From: Oleispira sp.
Lineage (GTDB): Bacteria; Pseudomonadota; Gammaproteobacteria; Pseudomonadales; Oceanobacteraceae
Length of the DNA: 52,371 nucleotides
Direction: 5' to 3'
NCBI GenBank assembly: GCA_016765295.1
Contig: JAESQF010000136.1
Location: 1 to 52,371 of the forward strand
This document shows positions 1 through 10,110 of the stretch, in pieces (within the stretch, counting starts at the first letter, position 1; each line of letters opens with the position of its first letter). Below the pieces are notes generated by a model. That model was not told the DNA's origin. It was given only the letters and a program-made list of their open reading frames with translations, and did not search any database. The position numbers were made by a program, and so were the translations under genes.

Positions 1-1389
<1,389 letters not shown>

Positions 1390-1485
1390 TTACGTTATTG
1401 GATACACACTATATTCCTACTGTTTTTCTATGAGTTTGTTATGAAAACTAGTACTTTTATTCTTTTATCTAATATTCAATAGAGC

Positions 1486-2577
1486 TTAGTCAGTCGGAGT
1501 TTTATCGATGACACGTCCATGTTCCACGTGGAACATTTTACAACCTTCTGGCTTCCACATATCACTAATGCTGTTATGTTCAATGCTGGTAATAAATACC
1601 TGACATTTTAAATCTTCAAGCAACTGACATAGAGCAAAACGATGTTTTTCATCCAGCTCTGAAGCTAGATCATCTACTAAGTAGATTGTGCTGCGCTCAG
1701 TCTCTTGCTGAAACAATACCCCCTGAGAAAGCTTAAGCGCGGCTACAACGACTTTTTGTTGTCCTCGCGACAAGATATCAGCAGCGTTCATATTATCGAC
1801 TTTAATGCGTAACTCAGCACGTTGTGGGCCAGACTGGGTATGTCCAATCTGCAAATCTCTCTCACGCTGTTTATGCAAAATGTCGATTAAATCAGACTTC
1901 CTTTCCCAACCAGGATAGAAGGACAATTGCACGTCTAGATTAGCATCTAATCGGTTTAAAGTATGCTGAAATACCGGGAGTAATCGCTCTATATAGGCTT
2001 TCCTTGATTCATTCACCGCGTTGGCAGCCTTAACGAATCCTTTGTCCCAAACATCGAGCCAGTCTGGTTGTTGTTTCTTTAATACGGCATTACGTTGCTG
2101 CAGTAGTTTTTTAAACTCACGCCATTGATCCAAAAAAGAATGTTCCACGTGGAACACACCCCAATCAATAAACTGACGCCGCTCTTGTGGCGAGCCCGAT
2201 AATAGCCTAAAAGTATTGGGTTCTATTATTTGTATGGGTAACCATGCGGAGGCTTCCGCTTGGGAGTGAAGGGCTTCACCATTTAGTTTTATTGCTTTGT
2301 CACCACTACGACTGCGTTGCACACCTAAACGAGCTGTGCCTAAACGATTATCCTCAATTTCAGCAAATAGTACGCACTCATCCATTTCATGTTGGATAAC
2401 TGGTTTTAGCAGGTGATGACGAAAAGATTTTCCACTGGCGAGAATATACAGGGCTTCAAGCAAACTGCTTTTACCACTACCATTTTCACCGTAGATAAAA
2501 TTAACCCCCAGAGCGGGGGTTAATGACAGCGGTTGCAAGTTGCGTACTCCGCTTATTTGTAGACGTTTTATCGGCAT
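1486..2577 (-). CDS. recF: DNA replication and repair protein RecF
   Basis: RecF is an SMC-like ATPase that helps load RecA onto gapped DNA with RecO and RecR. The 363-residue product matches the usual length of about 360. Walker A is GENGSGKSS (residues 30-38), the ABC signature region is LSRGQQKVV, and Walker B is IYLVDDLASELD. The ATG at 2575-2577 has no recognisable Shine-Dalgarno and follows a terminator-like hairpin and T-run at once, so expression is probably low. Two perfect parS palindromes lie inside the gene; each encodes the peptide FHVEH, once near the C-terminus and once around residue 142. These peptides sit where family sequence is variable, which suggests the DNA signal shaped the protein. 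Confidence 0.97.
   Translation of the reverse strand: MPIKRLQISGVRNLQPLSLTPALGVNFIYGENGSGKSSLLEALYILASGKSFRHHLLKPVIQHEMDECVLFAEIEDNRLGTARLGVQRSRSGDKAIKLNGEALHSQAEASAWLPIQIIEPNTFRLLSGSPQERRQFIDWGVFHVEHSFLDQWREFKKLLQQRNAVLKKQQPDWLDVWDKGFVKAANAVNESRKAYIERLLPVFQHTLNRLDANLDVQLSFYPGWERKSDLIDILHKQRERDLQIGHTQSGPQRAELRIKVDNMNAADILSRGQQKVVVAALKLSQGVLFQQETERSTIYLVDDLASELDEKHRFALCQLLEDLKCQVFITSIEHNSISDMWKPEGCKMFHVEHGRVIDKTPTD
1520..1535. promoter_or_regulatory. parS: parS centromere site 1 (inside recF 3' end)
   Basis: The sequence TGTTCCACGTGGAACA is a perfect 16-bp palindrome identical to the consensus chromosomal parS site bound by ParB. It overlaps codons for FHVEH in recF. The cognate parA-parB pair lies about 13 kb away in this window, on the other side of the origin candidates. 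Confidence 0.95.
2141..2156. promoter_or_regulatory. parS: parS centromere site 2 (inside recF)
   Basis: This is a second perfect TGTTCCACGTGGAACA palindrome, 621 bp from the first and also within recF. Two closely spaced consensus sites near the origin are the normal nucleation points for ParB spreading. Confidence 0.95.
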
Positions 2578-2605
2578 AAAAACGCTGGCATAGAAAAAAG
2601 CCAGC
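2578..2605 (-). terminator. Terminator-like hairpin between dnaN and recF
   Basis: On the minus strand a GCTGGC / GCCAGC stem (arms 2600-2605 and 2584-2589) is followed by G and five T residues at 2582-2578, and the recF ATG comes immediately after. The loop is also T-rich. It lies between the dnaN stop and the recF start, so it looks like an attenuator lowering read-through into recF. The 6-bp stem is short, so termination would be partial. Confidence 0.6.
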
Positions 2606-2611
2606 TAGCAA

Positions 2612-3712
2612 TTACAAACGCATTGGCATAACGACATATAACGCATCGCTATTTTCAGGCTCTTCTAATAACGCACTGCTATTAGCATCCGATAGGGTGA
2701 TCTTAGCTTGGTCGCTATCAATCACACCCAAAACATCTTGCAGATAACTCACGTTAAAGCCTACTTCTAAGCTTTCTCCTTCATAATCTACAGCAATGGA
2801 CTCTTCCGCTTCTTCTTGCTCTGGGTTATTAGCAAAAACTTGCAAATTACCTGTTTTCAATAAGATACGAACACCACGATATTTTTCGTTAGAAAGAATC
2901 GCTGTGCGAGCAAATACTTGGCGTAATTCCTGACGATCGGCCAAAATAACCTTGTTACCGTTTTTCGGAATTACACGGCCATAATCTGGGAATTTACCGT
3001 CCACCAATTTAGAGGTGAAGGTAAAGTCACCCGTTTCCGCGCGAATGTGGTTCGGGCTTAAGAAAAGAGTAACGCTATCTTCAGGTGCTGTTAATAGCTT
3101 GCTTAGCTCTAAAATACCTTTACGTGGCACAATAAGTTGTAGCTGAGTTTCTGGTCCACTTGCTTCAACAATACAGGTCGCTAAACGGTGTCCATCAGTA
3201 GCAACTGAACGCAATGAAGACGCATTCACTTCTAACAACATACCGTTTAAATAATAACGAACGTCTTGCTGAGCCATAGCAAAAGCAACGCGATCGATAA
3301 CACGACGTAGCTTACCTTGTTCAATAGTAAAAGGTTGTTCACCTTCTATATCTTCGATATTTGGGAAATCTATTGCCGGCAAGCTAGATAAAGTAAAACG
3401 AGAGCGACCAGAGCGTATATTAATACGGTGTTCGTCTTGTTCGAAATCAATCATAGAACCGTCTGGTAATGAACGAACAATATCCATTAACTTCTTACCA
3501 GGAACAGTAATCTCACCTTCCATTGAAACTTCTTCCAAAGTTACACGGGCAACCAGTTCAACCTCGAGGTCGGTACCGGTTAATGATAATTGCTGACCTT
3601 TAACATCTAACAATACGTTAGAAAGTACTGGCAAGGTTTGGCGTTTTTCAACAACACCAGCAACAAGCTGTAATGGGCGCAGTAGTGCTTCCCTAGAAAT
3701 TACGAACTTCAT
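2612..3712 (-). CDS. dnaN: DNA polymerase III beta subunit (sliding clamp)
   Basis: DnaN forms the ring-shaped dimer that tethers DNA polymerase III to DNA. The 366-residue product has exactly the usual length. It starts MKFVISREALLRPLQLVAGVVEKRQTLP and ends in the characteristic YVVMPMRL. Three clamp domains of about 120 residues are consistent with the length. The ATG has GGAG 4 nt upstream. It lies 19 bp after dnaA and is probably co-transcribed with it. Confidence 0.98.
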   Translation of the reverse strand: MKFVISREALLRPLQLVAGVVEKRQTLPVLSNVLLDVKGQQLSLTGTDLEVELVARVTLEEVSMEGEITVPGKKLMDIVRSLPDGSMIDFEQDEHRINIRSGRSRFTLSSLPAIDFPNIEDIEGEQPFTIEQGKLRRVIDRVAFAMAQQDVRYYLNGMLLEVNASSLRSVATDGHRLATCIVEASGPETQLQLIVPRKGILELSKLLTAPEDSVTLFLSPNHIRAETGDFTFTSKLVDGKFPDYGRVIPKNGNKVILADRQELRQVFARTAILSNEKYRGVRILLKTGNLQVFANNPEQEEAEESIAVDYEGESLEVGFNVSYLQDVLGVIDSDQAKITLSDANSSALLEEPENSDALYVVMPMRL

Positions 3713-3731
3713 GTTTCTCCACTTTACCCAT

Positions 3732-5288
3732 CTAGGTTGTTAGTGAGCGCATTAGGTTTTTATAATCTTCCCTAATGTCCGCCATTGTTTCTTTTAATTC
3801 TTTTACCTTACGACAGCCATGTAATACGGTCGTATGGTCGCGTCCACCAAAGGCTTCACCAATTTCTGGAAGGCTATGGTTGGTTAATTCTTTACTTAAA
3901 GCCATCGCCACCTGACGTGGACGCGCAATAGAGCGCGTTCTACGCTTGGATAGTAGATCCGATAGCTTAAGTTTATAGTATTCTGCAACAGTTCTCTGAA
4001 TATTATCAATACTAACCTGTCTATCTTGCAAGGCCAGTAAATCTTTCAAAGATTCTTTAATAAAAGGAAGGGTAATTTCACTACCGGTGAAATGCGAATT
4101 CGCAATCACACGCTTTAATGCACCTTCAAGCTCACGCACATTCGAACGAATTTTCTGGGCGATAAAAAAAGCGGCATCATCCGGTAAGTGTACATTGGCC
4201 TGTTCCGCTTTCTTTAACAAAATAGCCACTCGAGTTTCTAACTCAGGAGGCTCAACGGCAACGGTTAGACCCCAGCCAAAACGACTCTTTAATCGTTCTT
4301 CTAAACCATTAATTTCACGCGGATAGCGATCACAGGTCAGAATCATTTGCTGACCACCTTCTAATAACGCATTAAAGGTATGAAAGAATTCTTCTTGTGA
4401 ACGTTCTTTACCGGCAAAAAACTGAATATCATCAATGAGAAGTGCATCTAGGCTACGATAAAAGCGCTTAAATTCATTAATAGCGTTTAATTGTAACGCT
4501 TTCACCATATCTTGCACAAAACGTTCTGAGTGAACGTAAAGCACCTGAGCATTGCTGTCTTTCTGCTGCATGTGGTTACCTACCGCATGCATCAAGTGCG
4601 TTTTACCTAAACCAACACCACCGTATATAAATAGTGGGTTATAAGAACCACCGGCGTTCTCTGCAACTTGTTGAGCAGCAGCATGAGCCAGCTGGTTTGA
4701 TTTACCTTCTACAAAGGTATCAAAGGTAAAGGTTTTATTAAGAAAGCTTTGATGCTGAATGCCACCTTCGACTTGGACTTCACGTCTACCCGTTGGTTGA
4801 GCAGCAATTGAGGAACCAAAACCTGGAAATGCTGAATTAGCCGCTCTATTAACTCTAGCAACAGGTAAAGTCGCTTGCTCTATATCTAAAGAACCTTGCA
4901 TCGGCGCATTAGCATCTTCTTCCTCTACTAAGTTATCCATCACAAAAGATGGCTTTCTATTATTAGAGGCCGTTTTTAAAGGCGCAGGTTTTTTTACCGG
5001 TAACTTCGGCATTTTAGGCATAGGGGTTGGCGCCGCCTTAGCTTTTGCGCCGACTATTGTGATTTCGACTTCGATCATACGACCGTCATTGATTTCACAA
5101 ACTATTTCGTGAATACGATGAAGGTACTTATCCTTCACCCAATCTTTAACAAATCGGTTTGGCGCACGCAGCAAGATGCCGTCGCCTTCGGTTTCGACTT
5201 GTAATGGACGTATCCATGTATTGTATTGCTGTGAGGGCAGTTCATCCTGCAAATAATCCAAACAGCGTTTCCAGATCGCCTCAGCCAC
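3732..5288 (-). CDS. dnaA: Chromosomal replication initiator DnaA
   Basis: DnaA binds DnaA boxes at the origin and melts DNA to start replication. Domain I ([17 protein letters not shown]) opens the 518-residue protein. The AAA+ domain has Walker A GGVGLGKT (223-230), Walker [10 protein letters not shown] and an arginine-finger region KSRFGWGL. Domain IV ends with the box-reading motif [11 protein letters not shown]. The domain II linker, about residues 85-180, is long and rich in Pro, Lys and Ala, making the protein longer than the 467-residue E. coli protein. The start codon is GTG (5286-5288) with AAGGGA upstream. It is the first gene of the minus-strand replication cluster and abuts an origin candidate. 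Confidence 0.98.
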   Translation of the reverse strand: MAEAIWKRCLDYLQDELPSQQYNTWIRPLQVETEGDGILLRAPNRFVKDWVKDKYLHRIHEIVCEINDGRMIEVEITIVGAKAKAAPTPMPKMPKLPVKKPAPLKTASNNRKPSFVMDNLVEEEDANAPMQGSLDIEQATLPVARVNRAANSAFPGFGSSIAAQPTGRREVQVEGGIQHQSFLNKTFTFDTFVEGKSNQLAHAAAQQVAENAGGSYNPLFIYGGVGLGKTHLMHAVGNHMQQKDSNAQVLYVHSERFVQDMVKALQLNAINEFKRFYRSLDALLIDDIQFFAGKERSQEEFFHTFNALLEGGQQMILTCDRYPREINGLEERLKSRFGWGLTVAVEPPELETRVAILLKKAEQANVHLPDDAAFFIAQKIRSNVRELEGALKRVIANSHFTGSEITLPFIKESLKDLLALQDRQVSIDNIQRTVAEYYKLKLSDLLSKRRTRSIARPRQVAMALSKELTNHSLPEIGEAFGGRDHTTVLHGCRKVKELKETMADIREDYKNLMRSLTT

Positions 5289-5357
5289 CTAACAGCATCC
5301 CTTAAATATGATAAATAGATGTAAATAGCCGTCCATTCTACCCTAATAAAAATAAAG

Positions 5358-5366
5358 TTATCCACA
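5358..5366 (+). promoter_or_regulatory. DnaA box
   Basis: Perfect TTATCCACA, 70 bp upstream of dnaA. It may serve origin function, dnaA autoregulation, or both. Confidence 0.75.
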
Positions 5367-5405
5367 AATAACCTCTACAGGAGCCATTAATAGGTGTAAT
5401 AGTTA

Positions 5406-5414
5406 TGTGGATAA
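5406..5414 (-). promoter_or_regulatory. DnaA box (inverted)
   Basis: TGTGGATAA, the reverse complement of the consensus box, 40 bp from the first box and facing it. Confidence 0.75.
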
Positions 5415-5741
5415 CCAAGTTAAAGGTGAAGATGGAATGTTAATAATTAACATCCAAATAAATGGGCTGTGTAAAACTCACGACTTATGCACTGATTGTT
5501 AAACACTAATACGCACGTTAAAGGACTATTAAACACGACTTATTATTACTATAACTTATTGATTTATAAGGATTTTTACCAGTTATGAACAGAAATTAGG
5601 TTCAGTAATAGTAGTAATAAGAATAAATAAAACATTACTTACATACATAAAACATAACCTTTAATTTATAAATCTTTAAAAGAGACGTTATTCAAAAATA
5701 TAAGGATTGTGAAGATGATTAAAATAAATACAGATTGCCCA

Positions 5742-5770
5742 TTGCGTCCAAGCTAATATTTCAATACAAT
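5742..5770 (+). promoter_or_regulatory. Promoter of rpmH-rnpA-yidD-yidC
   Basis: TTGCGT (5742-5747) and TACAAT (5765-5770) are separated by exactly 17 bp, a good sigma-70 match. They lie about 60 bp before the rpmH ATG at the edge of the AT-rich gap. Confidence 0.65.
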
Positions 5771-5831
5771 CTCGGCCCTAAATTTTTAAAACCTAAATTT
5801 ACACCTTGTGTGAATTAGATGAGTAATTGTT

Positions 5832-5966
5832 ATGAAACGTACTTTTCAACCAAGCGTACTAAAGCGTAAGCGTAACCACGGTTTCCGTGCTCGTATGGCT
5901 ACTAAAAGCGGTCGTCAGATTATTTCTGCACGTCGTGCCAAAGGCCGTACCAAGTTATCAGCTTAA
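5832..5966 (+). CDS. rpmH: 50S ribosomal protein L34
   Basis: L34 is a small basic protein of the large ribosomal subunit. The 44-residue product is [20 protein letters not shown] and continues to a C-terminal KGRTKLSA, the normal full length. It is dominated by Arg and Lys. It lies 17 bp before rnpA in the universal rpmH-rnpA-yidD-yidC order. Confidence 0.97.
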   Translation: MKRTFQPSVLKRKRNHGFRARMATKSGRQIISARRAKGRTKLSA

Positions 5967-5983
5967 TATCGCTCTAGTCCGTT

Positions 5984-6367
5984 ATGAATACTTATGAATT
6001 TCCTAGATCTGTTCGCTTATTGAGCCCTGGGGATTTCTCCCAAGTATTTAATAACACTGAGTTTAAGGCCAGTAATCGATATTTGTTGGTTCTGGCTACT
6101 CCGAGTAAAAGCGGCGATTCTCGCTTAGGCTTTGTCATAGCTAAGAAGCATGTTAAACATGCTGTTCAGAGAAATCGTGTAAAACGTATTATTCGTGAGT
6201 CTTTTCGCCTGAATCAGCATCAGATGGCTAACAATGATTTTGTTATTTTGGCTCGTCCTGGGATCTCTGATCTTGAGAATAGCGAAATACGTGAAATGAT
6301 TGATGGTCTCTGGTTCAAGCTGAGGCAATCTAATGGTAAACGATCAGACAGAAGTAAAAAACGTTAG
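5984..6367 (+). CDS. rnpA: Ribonuclease P protein component
   Basis: RnpA is the protein cofactor of RNase P, which matures tRNA 5' ends. The 127-residue product contains the RNR signature as NRVKRIIRESFR, and a very basic C-terminus (GKRSDRSKKR). Length is typical. Its 3' end overlaps the yidD start by 35 bp, so the two are translationally linked. Confidence 0.95.
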   Translation: MNTYEFPRSVRLLSPGDFSQVFNNTEFKASNRYLLVLATPSKSGDSRLGFVIAKKHVKHAVQRNRVKRIIRESFRLNQHQMANNDFVILARPGISDLENSEIREMIDGLWFKLRQSNGKRSDRSKKR

Positions 6368-6635
6368 TCCGAAAGCTTTGTCTTTTGTTGCTAAGTCATG
6401 TTTATTGCTAGTTAATGCTTACCGTTACGCAATCAGTCCTTTATTTCCCAGTCGATGCCGTTATTATCCTACATGCTCTGCGTATGCGCACGAAGCTATT
6501 GTTAGATATGGTGCTTGGACTGGTGGAAAACTGGCCATGAAACGCATTTTGCGTTGCCATCCTTGGGCAAGTCATGGTGTCGACCCTGTACCTGAACTTA
6601 ACCCTTCCCACTCATGCTGTAGACGGAACTCTTAA
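6333..6635 (+). CDS. yidD: Membrane protein insertion efficiency factor YidD
   Basis: YidD is a small membrane-associated protein that assists YidC-dependent insertion. The family core is clear: YRYAISPLFPSRCRYYPTCS, then AYAHEAIVRYG, ending near the family HPWASHGVDPVPE. The product is 100 residues, with a slightly long N-terminus overlapping rnpA. It is followed 2 bp later by yidC. Confidence 0.93.
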   Translation: MVNDQTEVKNVSPKALSFVAKSCLLLVNAYRYAISPLFPSRCRYYPTCSAYAHEAIVRYGAWTGGKLAMKRILRCHPWASHGVDPVPELNPSHSCCRRNS

Positions 6636-6637
6636 TC

Positions 6638-8365
6638 ATGGATATCCGCCGTTTTGCCATAATATTTGGCTTGGCTATTTCAACTTATTTTTTAATTCTT
6701 GCGTGGAATGACGATTATGGTCAAGACACGGTTGCTAATGCTCCTATCGCACAAAATACGACGATAGAAGTTGGTGATTCACCAGCTGCGGGCGAAATTA
6801 TTGCCGCTGGTGAAACCAGTAACAATGATAGCGACATTCCTAATGTTGTTCCTACTGCGATAGAGCCTGAAATTAAGGTCGCTGCAAGTACGCAACTTAT
6901 TCAAGTTAAGACCGACGTATTAAACGTAACGATCGACCCACTTGGTGGCGAAATTGTAGAAGTTTCTTTACCGGCTTATCCTGCGGATATTGCAAACAAA
7001 GATATTCCTTTTGTTCTGATGGAAAACAATGCTCGTCGTGTTTATGTTGCACAAAGTGGCTTGTTGGACGGAAAAGGCAAGCAATGGGAAAAGTATCAAG
7101 CGTATTCAGCATCTCAAGTTAATTATCAGCTTGATGAAGCAGCCGATACTTTAACCGTAGAGCTAAGCACTCAATTAGATGACGTAGAAGTGAAAAAGAT
7201 TTTCACCTTCAAGCGTAATAACTATCTTATTGATGTGAAATACCAGGTTGCTAACGGTTCAGATAGCCAATGGCGTGGTGTTTTCTTTGCTCAATTGAAG
7301 CGTGATCGTTCTGATGATCCGCAACAAGGCAGCTCAATGGGTATGCAGGCTTATTTAGGCCCTGCAATTAGAACTAACTTATCAAAATATGAAAAAGTTA
7401 GCTTTGACGATATTGATGATAAGCGTTTAGCTGAGACGGTTGATGGTGGTTGGGTTGCGATGTTGCAACACTACTTCGTATCCGCTTGGGTTGCTAATCC
7501 TGATACAACTCACTCTGTATACGCTAAGCCAAATAAGCAAGGTGAATACATTGTTGGTTTCCATGATGGCAAAACGCCTTTAGAGGTTGCAGCGGGTGAA
7601 ACAGGTACTGTTGGCGCCCAGCTTTATGTCGGTCCTAAATCTCAATACGTACTTGCAGAGGTTTCTGAAAGCTTAGATTTAACCATTGATTACGGTTGGT
7701 TATGGTGGATCGCTCAGCCATTGTTCGCAATTATGAATTTCATCGAATCAGGTTACATTAACTTCTTAGGTCTTGTAGAAATAGATCTTGGTGGTGGTGT
7801 TGGTAACTGGGGTGTGTCGATTATTCTGCTAACTGTTTTTATTAAGTTATGTTTTTTCAAGCTATCTGCTACCAGTTATCGTTCAATGGCGAACATGCGT
7901 AAAGTTGCTCCAAAACTTGCCGCAATTCGTGAGCAGCATGCTGATAACAAAGAAAAGCTAGGCCAAGAAATGATGGCCTTGTATAAGAAAGAGAAGATTA
8001 ATCCACTAGGGGGTTGCTTACCGATTCTTGTACAGATGCCTGTATTTATCGCTTTGTACTGGGTACTTGCGGAAAGTGTAGAGCTACGCCAAGCACCGTT
8101 CTTCTTGTGGATTAACGATCTCTCTGCAATCGATCCTTACTTCGTTTTACCGCTATTAATGGGTGCGAGTATGTTTGTTCAGATGCAATTGAACCCAACT
8201 CCTCCAGATCCAGTTCAAGCTCGTGTTATGAAGCTAATGCCTATTATCTTCACTGTATTCTTCTTGTTCTTCCCATCAGGCCTTGTTCTGTACTGGGTAG
8301 TGAACAACTTGCTATCGATCACTCAGCAATATGTGATTACGAAGCAAATTGAGAATGCTGATTGA
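6638..8365 (+). CDS. yidC: Membrane protein insertase YidC
   Basis: YidC inserts and folds inner-membrane proteins, alone or with SecYEG; ATP synthase subunit c is a known client, and its gene lies further downstream. The 575-residue product opens with a transmembrane segment (IFGLAISTYFLILAW). A large periplasmic domain (about residues 60-345) follows, then the conserved core. Core markers are YGWLWWIAQPLF, KLSATSYRSMANMR, GGCLPILVQMPVFIALYWVL and LYWVVNNLLSITQQ. Length and topology are those of Gram-negative YidC. A rho-independent terminator lies about 45 bp after the stop. Confidence 0.97.
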   Translation: MDIRRFAIIFGLAISTYFLILAWNDDYGQDTVANAPIAQNTTIEVGDSPAAGEIIAAGETSNNDSDIPNVVPTAIEPEIKVAASTQLIQVKTDVLNVTIDPLGGEIVEVSLPAYPADIANKDIPFVLMENNARRVYVAQSGLLDGKGKQWEKYQAYSASQVNYQLDEAADTLTVELSTQLDDVEVKKIFTFKRNNYLIDVKYQVANGSDSQWRGVFFAQLKRDRSDDPQQGSSMGMQAYLGPAIRTNLSKYEKVSFDDIDDKRLAETVDGGWVAMLQHYFVSAWVANPDTTHSVYAKPNKQGEYIVGFHDGKTPLEVAAGETGTVGAQLYVGPKSQYVLAEVSESLDLTIDYGWLWWIAQPLFAIMNFIESGYINFLGLVEIDLGGGVGNWGVSIILLTVFIKLCFFKLSATSYRSMANMRKVAPKLAAIREQHADNKEKLGQEMMALYKKEKINPLGGCLPILVQMPVFIALYWVLAESVELRQAPFFLWINDLSAIDPYFVLPLLMGASMFVQMQLNPTPPDPVQARVMKLMPIIFTVFFLFFPSGLVLYWVVNNLLSITQQYVITKQIENAD

Positions 8366-8411
8366 GTCTAATATCTAGAATACATTAGTATTTTAGTTAG
8401 CTTGATCGATT

Positions 8412-8446
8412 AAAAAGGCCGCCGTCGAAAGACAGCGGCCTTTTTT
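8412..8446 (+). terminator. Rho-independent terminator after yidC
   Basis: AAAAAGGCCGC (8412-8422) pairs with GCGGCCTTTTT (8435-8445), with extra inner GTC/GAC pairing around a GAAA-containing loop and a run of six T residues. The last T also starts an inverted DnaA box (8446-8454). Confidence 0.92.
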
Positions 8447-8454
8447 GTGGATAA
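8446..8454 (-). promoter_or_regulatory. DnaA box next to the yidC terminator
   Basis: TGTGGATAA is a perfect inverted DnaA box starting in the last T of the terminator. It lies between the two origin candidates. Its role is unknown. Confidence 0.45.
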
Positions 8455-8625
8455 AATGTAGTTAAAATAGCCATTTCAATTTAATCGACCCATGATTGTG
8501 TACTTATTCCCCAAAACGGCGTGAATACATCCGTGTAGCCTTAGGTTCGGCATCCGTGCCTCTCATATTTGCTCCACAATTACCCAAAAATGGATCTTAC
8601 GCTTTTATAATCTTAGGAATATTAG

Positions 8626-10041
8626 ATGTCTGAATCAGAATCCGTACACCAAGACACCATTGCCGCTGTTGCAACTGCACCTGGTCGAGGTGGAGTAGGG
8701 ATTGTGCGAGTATCTGGACCTAAGGCACAAGAAATTGCTCATGCGGTTCTAGGGTTATTGCCAAAGCCAAGATATGCCCATTACGGATCCTTTAAAGATG
8801 CAGAGGGCAATGAGTTGGATGAAGGTTTAGGTTTATTCTTTCCTAATCCACATTCCTTTACCGGTGAAGATGTTTTAGAGCTGCAAGGACATGGAGGCCC
8901 GGTAGTTTTGGATTTCATCTTACAACGCTGTGTAGAGCTTGGCGCTCGCATTGCCCGTCCTGGTGAATTCTCTGAACGCGCTTTCTTAAACGATAAACTC
9001 GATCTTGCTCAAGCGGAAGCCATTGCCGATTTGATTGATTCATCATCTGCCCAAGCCGCGCGCTGCGCTTTGCGATCTTTGCAGGGGGTTTTCTCCGATA
9101 AAATTCATGGCTTAGTTGATCAACTTATTCATTTACGAACCTTTGTTGAAGCGTCTATCGATTTTCCAGAAGAAGAAATCGACTTTTTAAGCGATGGAAA
9201 AGTTGCGGCCTTACTACAAAAAGTGAAAGCTGCGGTTGCTGGAGTACTACAAGAAGCGAATCAAGGTGCGATATTACGCGAAGGTATGAACGTAGTGATC
9301 GCAGGGCGTCCGAACGCAGGTAAGTCCTCACTATTAAATGCATTAGCCGGTCAAGATAGAGCCATTGTCACGGATATTGCGGGCACCACTCGTGATGTAT
9401 TGAAAGAACATATCCACATTGATGGCATGCCACTGCATATCATTGATACCGCAGGTTTACGTGATGCCCCAGATGAAGTTGAGCGCATAGGTATTCAACG
9501 TGCTTGGGCTGAAATTGCACAAGCCGATCGTATTTTATTGATGATTGATAGCACCACCGATGAAACCGATCCTAAAGCGTTATTACATGCGCTTTATGAT
9601 GAGCAAGGCTTAGCAAACGAAACCGAAGCTTTGATTGCCAGTGGCCACATTACAGTAATCCGTAATAAAGCAGATTTATTAGCGGAGGATCATGCCGCCG
9701 CCAAACTGGGTTTACATGATGAAGCCGATTTTCCAACATTAGCCATTTCAGCAAAGCAAAGTTTAGGTATTAATGAACTGCGTGAACACTTAAAAGAAGT
9801 GATGGGCTTTAACTCTACGACTGAAGGTGGGTTTCTTGCTCGTCGCCGTCATATCGAAGCGCTAGAGAAAGCTCAGGATGCTATCCAAGCGGGTGAAGAC
9901 CAGTTACTGGGCGCTATGGCAGGGGAGTTGTTAGCAGAGGACCTACGTGTGGCACAACAAGCGCTAGGTGAGATTACTGGTGAATTTACCGCCGATGATT
10001 TGCTAGGTAATATATTTGGTAGCTTCTGCATTGGTAAATAG
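8626..10041 (+). CDS. mnmE: tRNA modification GTPase MnmE
   Basis: With MnmG, MnmE makes 5-carboxymethylaminomethyl uridine at the tRNA wobble position. The N-terminal folate-binding domain is followed by the GTPase domain, with G1 GRPNAGKS (227-234), G3 DTAGL and G4 NKAD, and the protein ends in the diagnostic CIGK. The 471-residue length exceeds the usual 454; the excess seems to lie in the G domain around residues 325-365. ATG 8626 has AGGA 7 nt upstream. Its partner mnmG lies 1.3 kb downstream. Confidence 0.97.
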   Translation: MSESESVHQDTIAAVATAPGRGGVGIVRVSGPKAQEIAHAVLGLLPKPRYAHYGSFKDAEGNELDEGLGLFFPNPHSFTGEDVLELQGHGGPVVLDFILQRCVELGARIARPGEFSERAFLNDKLDLAQAEAIADLIDSSSAQAARCALRSLQGVFSDKIHGLVDQLIHLRTFVEASIDFPEEEIDFLSDGKVAALLQKVKAAVAGVLQEANQGAILREGMNVVIAGRPNAGKSSLLNALAGQDRAIVTDIAGTTRDVLKEHIHIDGMPLHIIDTAGLRDAPDEVERIGIQRAWAEIAQADRILLMIDSTTDETDPKALLHALYDEQGLANETEALIASGHITVIRNKADLLAEDHAAAKLGLHDEADFPTLAISAKQSLGINELREHLKEVMGFNSTTEGGFLARRRHIEALEKAQDAIQAGEDQLLGAMAGELLAEDLRVAQQALGEITGEFTADDLLGNIFGSFCIGK

Positions 10042-10110
10042 TTAAAGCCCACAAACTATCAGCCGACATCTATAGTTATATCACCGTGATGTAATTTTGT
10101 GAGGTTCGCT

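Larger units (their letters stand above)
5289..5831. other. oriC: dnaA-rpmH intergenic region: origin candidate 1
   Basis: This 543-bp gap has no gene and is strongly AT-rich, especially 5520-5700. It carries a consensus DnaA box TTATCCACA at 5358-5366 and an inverted one at 5406-5414 (TGTGGATAA). A weaker TTATGCACT lies at 5485-5493. Genes on both sides are transcribed away from it, as at the Pseudomonas oriC, which lies in the same place. I see no GATC sites. The rpmH promoter is near its right end. Only two perfect boxes are visible, so the alternative origin upstream of mnmG must be considered. Confidence 0.6.

Noticed and set aside
5485-5493. TTATGCACT as a third DnaA box in the dnaA-rpmH gap
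   Set aside because: It differs from TTATNCACA at the last base. It is mentioned in the gap entry but not counted as a box.
8540-8565. GGCA-TCCG-TGCC inverted repeat upstream of mnmE as a regulatory site
   Set aside because: Only 4 bp per arm; it may belong to a dispersed repeat but cannot be supported from one copy.
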